From positions 62,001-126,000 of the forward strand of contig JAJEIT010000035.1 of the NCBI GenBank assembly GCA_022827945.1: DNA of 64,000 nt, given 5' to 3'. This DNA comes from Dehalococcoidia bacterium (GTDB lineage: Bacteria; Chloroflexota; Dehalococcoidia; Tepidiformales; Tepidiformaceae). A program made the translations under genes and the position numbers. Positions 45,023-53,120 of this stretch are shown piece after piece; within the stretch, counting starts at the first letter, position 1, and each line of letters starts with the position of its first letter. Below the pieces are notes generated by a model that was not told where the DNA came from, did not search any database, and saw only the letters and a program-made list of their open reading frames with translations.

Positions 45023-46558
45023 CTACAGGGGAATGTTGCCGTGCTTCTTCGGCGGGTTGCGGTCCGCCTTGTTCCGCAGCATCTCCAGCGACGTGATGAT
45101 CTTGCCCCGCGTCTCCCGCGGGTCGATCACGTCGTCGACGAAGCCCCGCCCCGCCGGGATGTACGGGTTCCCGAACCGCGCACTGAAGTCTTGCGCCAGC
45201 TCGTCCCGCTTCGCCTCCGGGTCGTCCGCCTCCGCGATCTCGCGCCGGTTGATGATGCCGACCGCCTGCTCCGGACCCATCACCGCCACCTCCGCCGCCG
45301 GCCAGGCGAAGTTCATGTCGCCCCGCAGGTGCTTGCTCGACATGACGAGGTACGCCCCGCCGTACGCCTTCCGCAGCACGACCGCGATCTTCGGCACCGT
45401 CGCCTCGCTGTAGGCGAACAGCAGCTTCGCCCCGTGCGTGATGATCCCGCCGTACTCCTGCGACGAACCCGGCAGGTACCCGGGGATGTCGACCAGCGTG
45501 ATGATCGGGATGTTGAAGCAATCGCACGTGCGCACGAAGCGCGCCGCCTTGCGGCTCGCCTCGATATCGAGCACGCCCGCCAGGTGCATCGGCTGGTTCC
45601 CCACGAACCCGACCGTCTGCCCGCCCATCCGCGCGAACCCGACCACCACGTTCGGCGCGAAGCTCTCGTGTACCTCGAAGAAGTCGGCGTCGTCGACGAT
45701 GCGGTAGATGATTTCGCGTACGTCGTAGGGCCGGTTCGGCTCGTCCGGCACGATCGTCAGGAGCTCCTCCTCCGGCGCGTGCGTCGGGTGTTCGGTCGGG
45801 AAGAAGGGCGGATCCTCGGCGTTGTTCGAGGGCAGGTACGAGAGCAGCCGCCGGACCTCCGCGAGCGTCTCCTCCTCCCCCTCGATGGCGAAATGCGCCA
45901 CGCCTGAGCGGGTCGCGTGGATGGTCGCCCCACCCAGCGTCTCGTGGTCGATCTCCTCGCCCGTCACGTTCCGGATCACGTCCGGACCGGTGATGTACAT
46001 CTGCCCCGTCCCCGAGGTCATGAAGATGAAGTCCGTGATCGCCGGGCTGTAAACCGCCCCGCCCGCGCAGGGCCCCATAATCACGCTGATCTGGGGCACC
46101 ACCCCGCTCGCCAGCGTGTTCATCGCGAACATCTCGCCGAAGCCGCGCAGGCTCTCGGGCCCGTCCTGGATGCGCGCCCCGCCTGAGTCCTGGATGCCGA
46201 TGATGGGCGCCCCCGTCATCAGCGCGAGGTCCATCACCTTCAGGATCTTCTCCCCCACCGTCTCGCTCAGCGATCCACCCGACACCGTGAAGTCGTACGA
46301 GAACAGGTACACCGGGCGCCCGTCGATGCGGCCCCAGCCCGTCACCACCGCCTCCGGACCGCGGTCCGCCCCCCGCGGCCGCACCAGCGCGTCGACCTCC
46401 TCGAAGGTGTCCTCGTCCAGGAGGAGCTCGATGCGCTCCCGCGCGGTCAGCTTGCCGCGCCCGTGCTGGGCCTCGACGCGCCGCTCGCCGCCGCCGGCGC
46501 GAGCCTCGTCCTTCCGTTCGTTCAGCTCCGCCAGCCGCTCCTGCACGGTCTTCGTCAT
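45023..46558 (-). CDS. Acyl-CoA carboxyltransferase subunit (12S/PccB-like)
   Basis: A 511-aa two-crotonase-domain carboxyltransferase that transfers CO2 from biotin to acetyl-, propionyl- or other acyl-CoA, or the reverse from methylmalonyl-CoA. SGGARIQDG near residue 128, GPCAGGAVYSPA near 165 and RKAYGGAYLVMSS near 397 are characteristic. GGAGGAGAG precedes the ATG. With the 5S- and 1.3S-like genes downstream it could form a transcarboxylase; no biotin carboxylase is in view. Confidence 0.92.
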   Translation of the reverse strand: MTKTVQERLAELNERKDEARAGGGERRVEAQHGRGKLTARERIELLLDEDTFEEVDALVRPRGADRGPEAVVTGWGRIDGRPVYLFSYDFTVSGGSLSETVGEKILKVMDLALMTGAPIIGIQDSGGARIQDGPESLRGFGEMFAMNTLASGVVPQISVIMGPCAGGAVYSPAITDFIFMTSGTGQMYITGPDVIRNVTGEEIDHETLGGATIHATRSGVAHFAIEGEEETLAEVRRLLSYLPSNNAEDPPFFPTEHPTHAPEEELLTIVPDEPNRPYDVREIIYRIVDDADFFEVHESFAPNVVVGFARMGGQTVGFVGNQPMHLAGVLDIEASRKAARFVRTCDCFNIPIITLVDIPGYLPGSSQEYGGIITHGAKLLFAYSEATVPKIAVVLRKAYGGAYLVMSSKHLRGDMNFAWPAAEVAVMGPEQAVGIINRREIAEADDPEAKRDELAQDFSARFGNPYIPAGRGFVDDVIDPRETRGKIITSLEMLRNKADRNPPKKHGNIPL

Positions 46559-46646
46559 TGCTCTCTCCTCCGGGCCCTTCGCCCGCGGAATCCTGCGGTT
46601 CCTCGCTCGCGGCGCGGGGCGCTCGCGCGCGTCGTCAATGTGTAGT

Positions 46647-46722
46647 TGGTGGAGACAGGGGGAGTCGAACCCCCGACCTCAGCATTGCGAACGCTGCGCT
46701 CTCCCAACTGAGCTATGTCCCC
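46647..46722 (-). tRNA. tRNA-Ala (anticodon CGC)
   Basis: A 76-nt cloverleaf with acceptor GGGGACA/TGTCTCC, the alanine identity pair G3-U70, D arm GCTC/GAGC, anticodon stem CAGCG/TGCTG with loop TTCGCAA, T arm GGGGG TTCGACT CCCCC and encoded ACCA end. The anticodon CGC (46689-46687) reads GCG, a frequent codon in this GC-rich genome. Confidence 0.97.
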
Positions 46723-46735
46723 ACGGGCTGCCGCG

Positions 46736-46765
46736 ATCGTAGGGACGGCCCTCTCGGGCCGTCAA
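46736..46765 (-). promoter_or_regulatory. Promoter of tRNA-Ala
   Basis: On the minus strand TTGACG (46765-46760), an 18-bp spacer and TACGAT (46741-46736) lead to a start about 7 nt before the tRNA. The spacer contains a hairpin that may terminate the upstream gene. Confidence 0.6.
46744..46763 (-). terminator. Hairpin between zinc-ribbon gene and tRNA
   Basis: GACGGCCC-TCTC-GGGCCGTC, eight perfect pairs, about 85 nt after the stop of the zinc-ribbon gene. No T-tract. It coincides with the tRNA promoter spacer. Confidence 0.4.
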
Positions 46766-46783
46766 ATGAGCTGGCCCGCACAA

Positions 46784-46816
46784 ACCACCGACCACCGATC
46801 ACAGACCACCGGTCAC
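46784..46816 (-). repeat. Degenerate CCACCGA tract
   Basis: Three or four imperfect copies of CCACCGA/CCACCGG with ATCACAG interruptions. The same heptamer forms nine copies at 60.9 kb and about three at 28.9 kb. It lies 3' of the zinc-ribbon gene in the same orientation as at the other two sites. Confidence 0.55.
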
Positions 46817-46847
46817 AGGGGAGGAGCAGGGAGGAGGAGTAGGGAAC

Positions 46848-47024
46848 CTAGCGTCGCCGGGAGGAGCCTCGTCCGATGCGGTAGCTCGTCTCGCCGGTGA
46901 ACTGGCGCTCTTCGCCGCACTTCTTGCAGCGGCCGAAGGTCAATTCGCCTCTTGGTGGGTCCAGGATCCAGTGGTGGACACAACTGCCTACGACTTGAAG
47001 CGACTCGGCCTTCGCCATCGCCAT
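46848..47024 (-). CDS. Small zinc-ribbon protein
   Basis: A 58-aa protein with C-x-HH in GSCVHHWIL and C-xx-C in CKKCGEERQF, a likely zinc ribbon, then a basic Ser/Arg tail. ATG 47024 follows GGGGGA. Similar small proteins are common in Chloroflexota and of unknown role. It is a single gene 3' of rimM on the same strand. Confidence 0.65.
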   Translation of the reverse strand: MAMAKAESLQVVGSCVHHWILDPPRGELTFGRCKKCGEERQFTGETSYRIGRGSSRRR

Positions 47025-47135
47025 TCCCCCTCGACTGGGTATCGGCGCGCAACTTCCGGGAAACACCCCGCCCGTCGGCCGCTTGCCTCAAAGACGCATC
47101 GAGTCTAGCGGGCGTAAAGATGCCTTTCAACGTTG

Positions 47136-47693
47136 TTATGACGATTCGTCGCCAAGTGATAGCTCGTTTGTGATGAAAAGCACGCCTTTCGCGACATCGA
47201 CCGCTTGCACAACCGATTCGATCGCCGGCACCAGCGTCTCTCCCGAGGGACCCTGCACGACATAAACATCGTTCGCCCCTGTGTTCAGCACCTCGCTGAT
47301 CTCCCCCAGCCTCTTCCCGTCCTCCCGCACCACCTCCAGCCCCACGATGTCGGACACGAGGTATGCGTCCGCCTCCAGCATCAGGTCTTCCTCCGCCACC
47401 TCCAACAGCGCCCCGCGCGCGTCGTCGACGTCGCTGCGGCGTCCCAGCCCCTCCAGCCTCAGGAGCACCCGTCCCCGGTCCCAGCGAACCCGCTCGATTC
47501 GATGCTGCCGCCCGAGCAGCCAGACCTCCCCGTCCGGCTGCAGGTTGGGAAGTTCAGGGTTGAAGGGCGCGACCCGCAGCTCGCCGGTGTTCCCGTGCGG
47601 ACGCAGCACGCGCCCGACCGCGACGAAGCCCTCGCGGGGCTCGATGGGACCGCCGGGACGGGAAGGGGGAGGCTGCGCCGCGCTCGCGGTCAG
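47136..47693 (-). CDS. rimM: 16S rRNA processing protein RimM, probable CTG start
   Basis: RimM helps mature the 30S head by binding uS19. The PRC-barrel end (YLVSDIVGLEVVREDGKRLGEI) and the N-terminal RimM domain with VGRVLRPHGNTGELRV are clear. The only standard start (GTG 47609) would cut off the first strand FVAVGR. Reading upstream to the khpA stop, the frame is open and the only plausible initiator is CTG 47693, which overlaps the khpA TGA as CTGA and gives 185 aa, a normal length. Confidence 0.87.
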   Translation of the reverse strand: MTASAAQPPPSRPGGPIEPREGFVAVGRVLRPHGNTGELRVAPFNPELPNLQPDGEVWLLGRQHRIERVRWDRGRVLLRLEGLGRRSDVDDARGALLEVAEEDLMLEADAYLVSDIVGLEVVREDGKRLGEISEVLNTGANDVYVVQGPSGETLVPAIESVVQAVDVAKGVLFITNELSLGDESS

Positions 47694-47932
47694 TCCCCGA
47701 TCTCAAGGCCGACGCGCACATCCTCGCGGATGGCCGCCACCTTGATCAGCGAGCGCATCGCCGTCGCGATCCGCCCGTCGCGGCCGATCACCCGGCCAAT
47801 GTCGTCCTCCGCCACGTCCAGGTGGATGATGATGCGGCCGTGGTCGTCGTGCTCGGTCACCCGAACCTCGTCTGGCTCGTCCACGAGCGACTTGGCGATG
47901 TACTCGATCAGGTTCGACATCATCGAGGCCAT
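47690..47932 (-). CDS. khpA: KH-domain RNA-binding protein KhpA
   Basis: An 80-aa type II KH protein (YlqC family). The GxxG loop is IGRDGR near residue 50. It is encoded between rpsP and rimM, the classic rpsP-khpA-rimM order. It acts with KhpB/Jag in cell size or RNA control in Gram-positive bacteria. It starts 2 nt after the rpsP stop. Confidence 0.92.
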   Translation of the reverse strand: MASMMSNLIEYIAKSLVDEPDEVRVTEHDDHGRIIIHLDVAEDDIGRVIGRDGRIATAMRSLIKVAAIREDVRVGLEIGD

Positions 47933-47934
47933 GG

Positions 47935-48357
47935 CTAGCTCTCCGTGGCTTCGCCGGCGAGTGCGGGCTCGGCTTCGGCCTCGCCCTCCTCGGCTGGGGC
48001 CTCATCCGTGGCTTCCGCTTCGGTCTTGCTCTCGGCAGACGTTTCCCCTGCGGCCTCAGCCTCGGCCTCGGCGGCCTCCGCCTCCGCGGCTGTCGGAGCA
48101 TCCGCGACCGCTGCGCCGTTCAGGATGCCCGCCCGTCGCAGGATCTTCTCCGCCGCCTCCGAGGGCTGCGCCCCCTGCGAGAGCCAGTGGCGAGCCCGGT
48201 CGGCGTCCAGGTTCGACGTGGGAGGGGTGGCGTGCGGGTCGTACGCGCCCAGCGACTCGAGGAACCTGCCATCGCGCGGAAAGCGCTGATCGGCGACCAC
48301 CACGCGGTAGTACGCCTGTCCCTTCTTCCCTACACGTCGCAGCCGGATACGCAGCAC
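47935..48357 (-). CDS. rpsP: Ribosomal protein bS16 with acidic tail
   Basis: A 140-aa bS16. Residues 1-83 are the normal core (MLRIRLRRVGKKGQAYYRVVVAD, then GRFLESLGAYDP). Residues 84-140 form an extra tail of Ala/Glu repeats with almost no hydrophobic residues. Start GTG with GAGAGGG. The tail is low-complexity and probably solvent-exposed. Confidence 0.93.
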   Translation of the reverse strand: MLRIRLRRVGKKGQAYYRVVVADQRFPRDGRFLESLGAYDPHATPPTSNLDADRARHWLSQGAQPSEAAEKILRRAGILNGAAVADAPTAAEAEAAEAEAEAAGETSAESKTEAEATDEAPAEEGEAEAEPALAGEATES

Positions 48358-48447
48358 TCGCCGATCCCTCTCATTTCGCTGCTCGCGATGCTACCCCACG
48401 TCCCCGCTACGCGCCCGCTACAGCCGAGGCGGGGGAAGGACCTCGGT

Positions 48448-48786
48448 TCAGACGGAGTCGTGGAATGCTGCGGACTGGCGCTGAGCCCTTCGGGCATCCC
48501 ACTTCTTGCGGAGCGCGACGCCAGCATAGGCCGTTCCGATGCCTACCGCGCCAGCCGCCAAGTAGAGAAACAAGACAGCGGCCCAAGAGGTGCCATCGCT
48601 CGTGTACTGGTCCGGGTCCGGTAGGTGGGTGACCGACACGTACAACGAAAGGGCGATGAGGCCCAGACCGACGAAGGGCCACACGAGAGGCCACCAATCC
48701 TTCGGGAACACGAACCCTATCACGCCGGGGCCGATGAACAGGAACACGAAGGTGAACCACATCAACGCTACGGCGAGCACCAGCAT
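48448..48786 (-). CDS. Small membrane protein
   Basis: A 112-aa protein with three hydrophobic segments (about residues 2-25, 33-52, 66-88) and a basic, Arg-rich C-terminus. I do not recognise a family. GAGAGAGG precedes the ATG. It lies between ffh and rpsP in the same direction. Confidence 0.7.
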   Translation of the reverse strand: MLVLAVALMWFTFVFLFIGPGVIGFVFPKDWWPLVWPFVGLGLIALSLYVSVTHLPDPDQYTSDGTSWAAVLFLYLAAGAVGIGTAYAGVALRKKWDARRAQRQSAAFHDSV

Positions 48787-48926
48787 TGCGTACCTCTCTC
48801 GGATGCCCTACCGAACAGGGGTCATCGGACACTTGCGCGTGGTCCCAGCAGGGTTCCGCGTCCGAAGCGAGGAACACCTAGGTAAGGTCACGAGCTCGAT
48901 TCCCCGCCAACTCATGTGAACAGGCC

Positions 48927-50252
48927 CTAACCCAGCCCCGGGATCGCCGGCATCTTGCCCGTGCTGATCTGACGCGCCAGCTTGCGCGCCTCGAAGAACT
49001 GCTTCAGCAGACGGTTCACGTCCGCCGGCATCGTCCCGCTCCCCGCTGCGATCCGCCGGCGCCGCTTCCCGTCGATGCGGTCCGGGTGGCGACGCTCCCA
49101 CGGCGTCATCGAGAGCACGATCGCCTCCGCGTGTCCGAAGTACGACTCATCCAGCGAGTCCACGTTCAGCTGCGACTTGATCGAGTTGAACCCCGGCAGC
49201 ATCTGCACGAGCTGCCCGATCGGCCCCATCTCCCGCACCTGCCGTAGCTGGTCGATGAAGTCCTGCAGGTCGAACGACCCCTTGCGCATCTTCTCGTTGA
49301 AGCGCTCCGTGTCCTCCTCCCCCATCGTCTCCTTGGCCCGGTCGATCAGGCTGAGCATGTCGCCCATGCCCAGGATTCGCCCCGCCAGCCGGTCCGGGTG
49401 GAACGGTTCGAGCGCGTCCGTGCGCTCCCCCACCCCGATGAACTTGACCGGCACGCCAAGCACCGAGCGGATGCTGAGCGCCGCCCCGCCCCTCGCGTCC
49501 CCGTCCAGCTTGGTCAGAACGACCCCCGTGATGTCGACCTGGTCGTGGAACTCCTTGGCCGCCGTCACCGCGTCCTGCCCCGCCATCGCATCCGCCACGA
49601 ACAGCACCTCGGCCGGGTCGAGCTGCTTCCGGAGGTCCGCGACCTCCGCCATCATCGTCTCGTCCACGTGCAGCCTCCCCGCCGTGTCGACCAGCACGTG
49701 GGTGACCGCCGTCCGCCGCGCCTGCTCCATCCCCCGCTCCGCGATCTCCCCCGGCTTCGCGCTCGTCCCTTCCTCGTAGTAGGGAACGTCGATGCTCTTT
49801 GCGAGTGTCACCAGCTGCTCGACCGCCGCCGGCCGGTAAATGTCGCAGGCGACGAGGAACGGACGCTTTCCGTCAGCCTTCAGCCTCGCCGCGAGCTTCG
49901 CCGCCGTCGTCGTCTTCCCCGACCCCTGCAGCCCGACCATCAGGATCACCGACGGCGGCTGCGGGGCGTTCGCCAGCCCCTCCGCCTCCCCGCCCAGGAT
50001 CTCGGTCAGCTCCCGGTTGACGATGTCGATGACCTGCTGCGCCGGCGTCAGGCTCTTGAGCACGTCCGCGCCCAGCGCCTGCTCCCGCACGCTCGACGTG
50101 AACTGCCGCACCACGCGGAAGTTCACGTCCGCTTCGAGCATCGCCAGCCGCACGTCACGCAGGACCCGGTCGAGGTCCTCCTCCGTGACGGTGCCGCGGC
50201 TCCCGAAGCGCTGGAACGCGCCCTGCAGCTTGTCGGTCAGCGCCTCAAACAT
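48927..50252 (-). CDS. ffh: Signal recognition particle protein Ffh
   Basis: A 441-aa SRP GTPase that targets membrane proteins. G1 is GLQGSGKTT near residue 108, then DTAGRL and TKLDGDARGG; the C-terminal M domain contains GPIGQLVQMLPG and RRRRIAAGSG. No Shine-Dalgarno; TAGACT (50265-50260) is 7 nt before the ATG, so it is probably leaderless. Confidence 0.95.
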   Translation of the reverse strand: MFEALTDKLQGAFQRFGSRGTVTEEDLDRVLRDVRLAMLEADVNFRVVRQFTSSVREQALGADVLKSLTPAQQVIDIVNRELTEILGGEAEGLANAPQPPSVILMVGLQGSGKTTTAAKLAARLKADGKRPFLVACDIYRPAAVEQLVTLAKSIDVPYYEEGTSAKPGEIAERGMEQARRTAVTHVLVDTAGRLHVDETMMAEVADLRKQLDPAEVLFVADAMAGQDAVTAAKEFHDQVDITGVVLTKLDGDARGGAALSIRSVLGVPVKFIGVGERTDALEPFHPDRLAGRILGMGDMLSLIDRAKETMGEEDTERFNEKMRKGSFDLQDFIDQLRQVREMGPIGQLVQMLPGFNSIKSQLNVDSLDESYFGHAEAIVLSMTPWERRHPDRIDGKRRRRIAAGSGTMPADVNRLLKQFFEARKLARQISTGKMPAIPGLG

Positions 50253-50279
50253 GCCGTCGAGTCTACGTCCTCGACGGCC

Positions 50280-50636
50280 CTAGTACATGATGAGTCGGGC
50301 GGGGACGAGCCGCTGCAGGACCGGGTCCACGGCCAGCCCCAGACCCTCAAGCGTGTACGCGCCCAGCAGGGGCGGGGACCCTTCTTCGCCGAAGGCGACG
50401 ACGGTTGTCACGCTCCTGTCGCCGAGTGTGGCCCTGGCCTCGCCGATCTCCGTCTCGACAACGTGACCGTCGGCCAGGATGAAGCGGCGCAGGTCAAACG
50501 GCTCGACGCCCAGCTCGCGCAGCAGGCTTGCCGGCAGGGTCGTGTACGCGGACCCCGTGTCGACGGTGGCCTCGACGTCTCTGGACGAGGCGCCACTCAT
50601 CCCGGAGATGCGCAACGGGACGTTGAAGGTTCCCAT
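50280..50636 (-). CDS. Retropepsin-like aspartic protease
   Basis: A 118-aa clan AA protein. The catalytic motif is VDTGSAYT near residue 26 and the second hydrophobic motif is LGAYTLEGLGL near 91. Such single-domain proteins act as homodimers. They are often encoded without membrane anchors in bacteria. TAGAAT 6 nt before the ATG suggests a leaderless message. Confidence 0.8.
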   Translation of the reverse strand: MGTFNVPLRISGMSGASSRDVEATVDTGSAYTTLPASLLRELGVEPFDLRRFILADGHVVETEIGEARATLGDRSVTTVVAFGEEGSPPLLGAYTLEGLGLAVDPVLQRLVPARLIMY

Positions 50637-50642
50637 TCAATG

Positions 50643-50672
50643 ATTCTACCGGATCATTAGTGGGGAACTCAA
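50643..50672 (-). promoter_or_regulatory. Promoter of the aspartic protease gene
   Basis: On the minus strand TTGAGT (50672-50667), 18 bp and TAGAAT (50648-50643) end 6 nt before the ATG at 50636. The -35 begins 3 bp after the gap stop. Confidence 0.6.
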
Positions 50673-50675
50673 GGT

Positions 50676-51692
50676 CTAGAGGCCGCGCTCCACGAGCATC
50701 GCGCTCAGGTCACTCAGCCGGCAGGCGTAGCCCCATTCGTTGTCGTACCAGGCTGCCACCTTCACCAGGTTCCCGCCGACCACGTTCGTCGAACGCCCGT
50801 CGACCACGCTCGAGCGCTCGTCGCCCTTCAGGTCCATCGACACGACCGGGTCGTCCGTGATGCCGAGGATGCCCTTCATCTGTTCGCCCGCCGTCTCCGC
50901 CACGATCGCGTTGACCTCTTCCTTCGAGGTCTCCTTCTCCGTCAGCGCCACGATCTCGACGATCGAGACGGTCGGCGTCGGCACCCGGTAGGCCAGTCCG
51001 TCCAGCTTGCCCTCGACCTCGGGAATCACGAGGCGCAATGCCCGCGCCGCCCCGGTCGACGTCGGCACGATGTTGAGGGGTCCCGAGCGCATTTCGCGCG
51101 GATCGCCCCCGCCCGCCTGGTCGAGGATCTTCTGCGAGCTCGTGTAGCTGTGGACCGTCGTCATCTGGCCCTTCACCAGCCCGAAGTTATCGACCAGCAC
51201 CTTCACCACCGGCGCCAGGCCGTTCGTCGTGCAGCTCGCGTTCGAGATGACGTGGTGCGCCGAGGGGTCGTAGCGCTCGTCGTTCACGCCCAGCACGACC
51301 GTCAGGTCCTCGTTCCGCGCAGGCGCGCTGATGACGACCTTCTTCACGCTGTCCCGCCGGTGCGCCGCCGCCTTCGTCGCGTCGGTGAAGAAGCCCGTGG
51401 ACTCGATCACGATCTCGACGCCCGCGGAGCCCCAGGGAATCTGCCCCGGATCCCGCTCGCTGAAGACCTTCACCAGCCGCCCGTCCACAGCGATCCCGTC
51501 GTCGGTGGCCCGCACGTCCCGGTCCCAGGGACCGTAGTTGCTGTCGTACTTCAGCAGGTTCGCGTTCGTCTCGACATCCACCAGGTCGTTGATCGCAACC
51601 ACCTCGAGCGTGTCGCCGTGGCGCTCGCTGATTGCCTTGAAGACCTGCCTGCCGATCCGTCCGAAGCCGTTGATTCCAATCTTGGTCGCCAC
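50676..51692 (-). CDS. gap: Glyceraldehyde-3-phosphate dehydrogenase
   Basis: A 338-aa type I GAPDH. NAD motif INGFGRIGR at residues 5-13, catalytic SNASCTTN near 150, and the C-terminal WYDNEWGYACR are intact. Start GTG 51692. It oxidises glyceraldehyde 3-phosphate in glycolysis. It is separated by 35 bp from the HAD gene upstream. Confidence 0.96.
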   Translation of the reverse strand: MATKIGINGFGRIGRQVFKAISERHGDTLEVVAINDLVDVETNANLLKYDSNYGPWDRDVRATDDGIAVDGRLVKVFSERDPGQIPWGSAGVEIVIESTGFFTDATKAAAHRRDSVKKVVISAPARNEDLTVVLGVNDERYDPSAHHVISNASCTTNGLAPVVKVLVDNFGLVKGQMTTVHSYTSSQKILDQAGGGDPREMRSGPLNIVPTSTGAARALRLVIPEVEGKLDGLAYRVPTPTVSIVEIVALTEKETSKEEVNAIVAETAGEQMKGILGITDDPVVSMDLKGDERSSVVDGRSTNVVGGNLVKVAAWYDNEWGYACRLSDLSAMLVERGL

Positions 51693-51727
51693 CGTGTACC
51701 CCGTTGTGTTGAGTAGGTGGGTGAAGC

Positions 51728-52423
51728 CTAGCCCCCGTGCGGCGCAGGCGATAGCCCGACCGCTTTGAGCCCCCACAGGAGCGCCTGCGCCGCCTCCGAC
51801 GGCGCCCCCAGCTCCCCGCCGCCGCCCCCTTCCGTCCGTGGCGACCACCCCGCCCGCAGCCCCACCAGCCCCATCCCCCGGGCCGCCTCCACGTCCCGCG
51901 CCTCCGCTCCGACAAACACGCACCCCTCCGCCTCCCGCCCGAAGTACGAGAGGCACTCCGCGGCCCGCGCCCCTACCTCCCACGTCTCCCCCTCGGGCGT
52001 AGCCGAGAGCACCGTCAGGAAGCGATCGACGCCCGTTGCCTGCGCCTGTTTCAGGGCAATCGCGTGCGGCAGCCGCGAGATCGCACCGATCTCGATGCGC
52101 GCCGCCCGGATGTCGTCCAGCGCCATGCCCGTCCCCTCGAACACGAGCAGCCGCTTCATCGCACTGCGCCCCTCGATGCGCTCGCACAGCTCCGCTGCCC
52201 GCCGCCGCTCCTCCGGGTCGTCGAGCACGATCGCGAGGCTGTCGCGCCACGGACGGCGGTGGTACTCCTCGACCAGCGGGCGGGCATCAATGCGCCGGTT
52301 GGCGACGCTCATCAGCGTCTCCTCGAGCGTGTAACGCCAGGCCGGACGGCTGTCGATGAGCGTCTCGTCGAGGTCGAAGATGACCGCCCGGTAGGCGGGC
52401 TCGAACGTGCGCCCGGAGGTCAC
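51728..52423 (-). CDS. HAD-superfamily hydrolase
   Basis: A 231-aa HAD phosphatase. Motif I is FDLDETLID (Asp17, Asp19), motif II VLSATPEG, and motif IV is VFVGAEARDVEAA. A helical cap lies between motifs I and II. GTG start, 6 nt after the mocA-like stop. The substrate is unknown. Confidence 0.85.
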   Translation of the reverse strand: MTSGRTFEPAYRAVIFDLDETLIDSRPAWRYTLEETLMSVANRRIDARPLVEEYHRRPWRDSLAIVLDDPEERRRAAELCERIEGRSAMKRLLVFEGTGMALDDIRAARIEIGAISRLPHAIALKQAQATGVDRFLTVLSATPEGETWEVGARAAECLSYFGREAEGCVFVGAEARDVEAARGMGLVGLRAGWSPRTEGGGGGELGAPSEAAQALLWGLKAVGLSPAPHGG

Positions 52424-52429
52424 CGCCGC

Positions 52430-53020
52430 TTACGAATCGCCGGCGAGCGCGGCGAGGGCGGCCTCGTATTCGTCTGGGGTGTTCAGGTCGAGCAGGCAGC
52501 GCTCGTCGCTGGCCACGTCCACGATCTCGTCGACGTGCGCCTCCATGACGCCCCGAAGGCCGCGCTCGTCCTCGGTGGCGGCCAGCAGTTCGCCCCGCAG
52601 ACGCCCCGCCACCACGACCGGATGGCCGTGATGGTCACCGTGGACGGGCCTCGTTGCGCTGTCCGCCGATGTGTGCCCCTCGATGACCGACCGGATCAGG
52701 TCCGCCGGGCGCGGCTGGTCGACGTTCAGCAGCACGATCGCCGAGGCCTCCGGGCTGACTGCCTTCGCCCCCGCCCGCAGCGACCCCGCCCGTCCCAGCT
52801 GGTAGACCGGGTTCAGGACGCTCCGGTAGGTGAGCCCGTGCAGCTTCCGGTGGATGTCGTCCGCTCGGTATCCGAGCACCACCACCACCTCGTCCACCCC
52901 CGCCTCCTGGAGCTGCCGGATCTGGTAGCAGATGAGGGGCTCCCCGCCCCAGTCGAGGAGCGCTTTCGGCTGCCCCATGCGGGTCGACATGCCCGCCGCG
53001 AGGAGGATGCTCGAGATCAT
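52430..53020 (-). CDS. MocA-like nucleotidyltransferase
   Basis: A 196-aa NTP-transferase of the MobA/MocA family: LLAAGMSTRMGQPKALL at the start, VLLNVDQPRP as the metal-binding Asp, and GHPVVV later. MocA adds CMP to molybdopterin, but other members make nucleotide sugars or act in xanthine dehydrogenase maturation. TAGACT (53050-53055) is a possible -10. Confidence 0.82.
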   Translation of the reverse strand: MISSILLAAGMSTRMGQPKALLDWGGEPLICYQIRQLQEAGVDEVVVVLGYRADDIHRKLHGLTYRSVLNPVYQLGRAGSLRAGAKAVSPEASAIVLLNVDQPRPADLIRSVIEGHTSADSATRPVHGDHHGHPVVVAGRLRGELLAATEDERGLRGVMEAHVDEIVDVASDERCLLDLNTPDEYEAALAALAGDS

Positions 53021-53120
53021 GCTGGTCGCGCCCCTTTGCGTGCCCGCAGTCTAGGCGCGGCGCGCACTTCGGGCGAATGCTCCGCCCTAGTGAGTTGCGA
53101 CTGTTCCGAGGGAGGAAATC

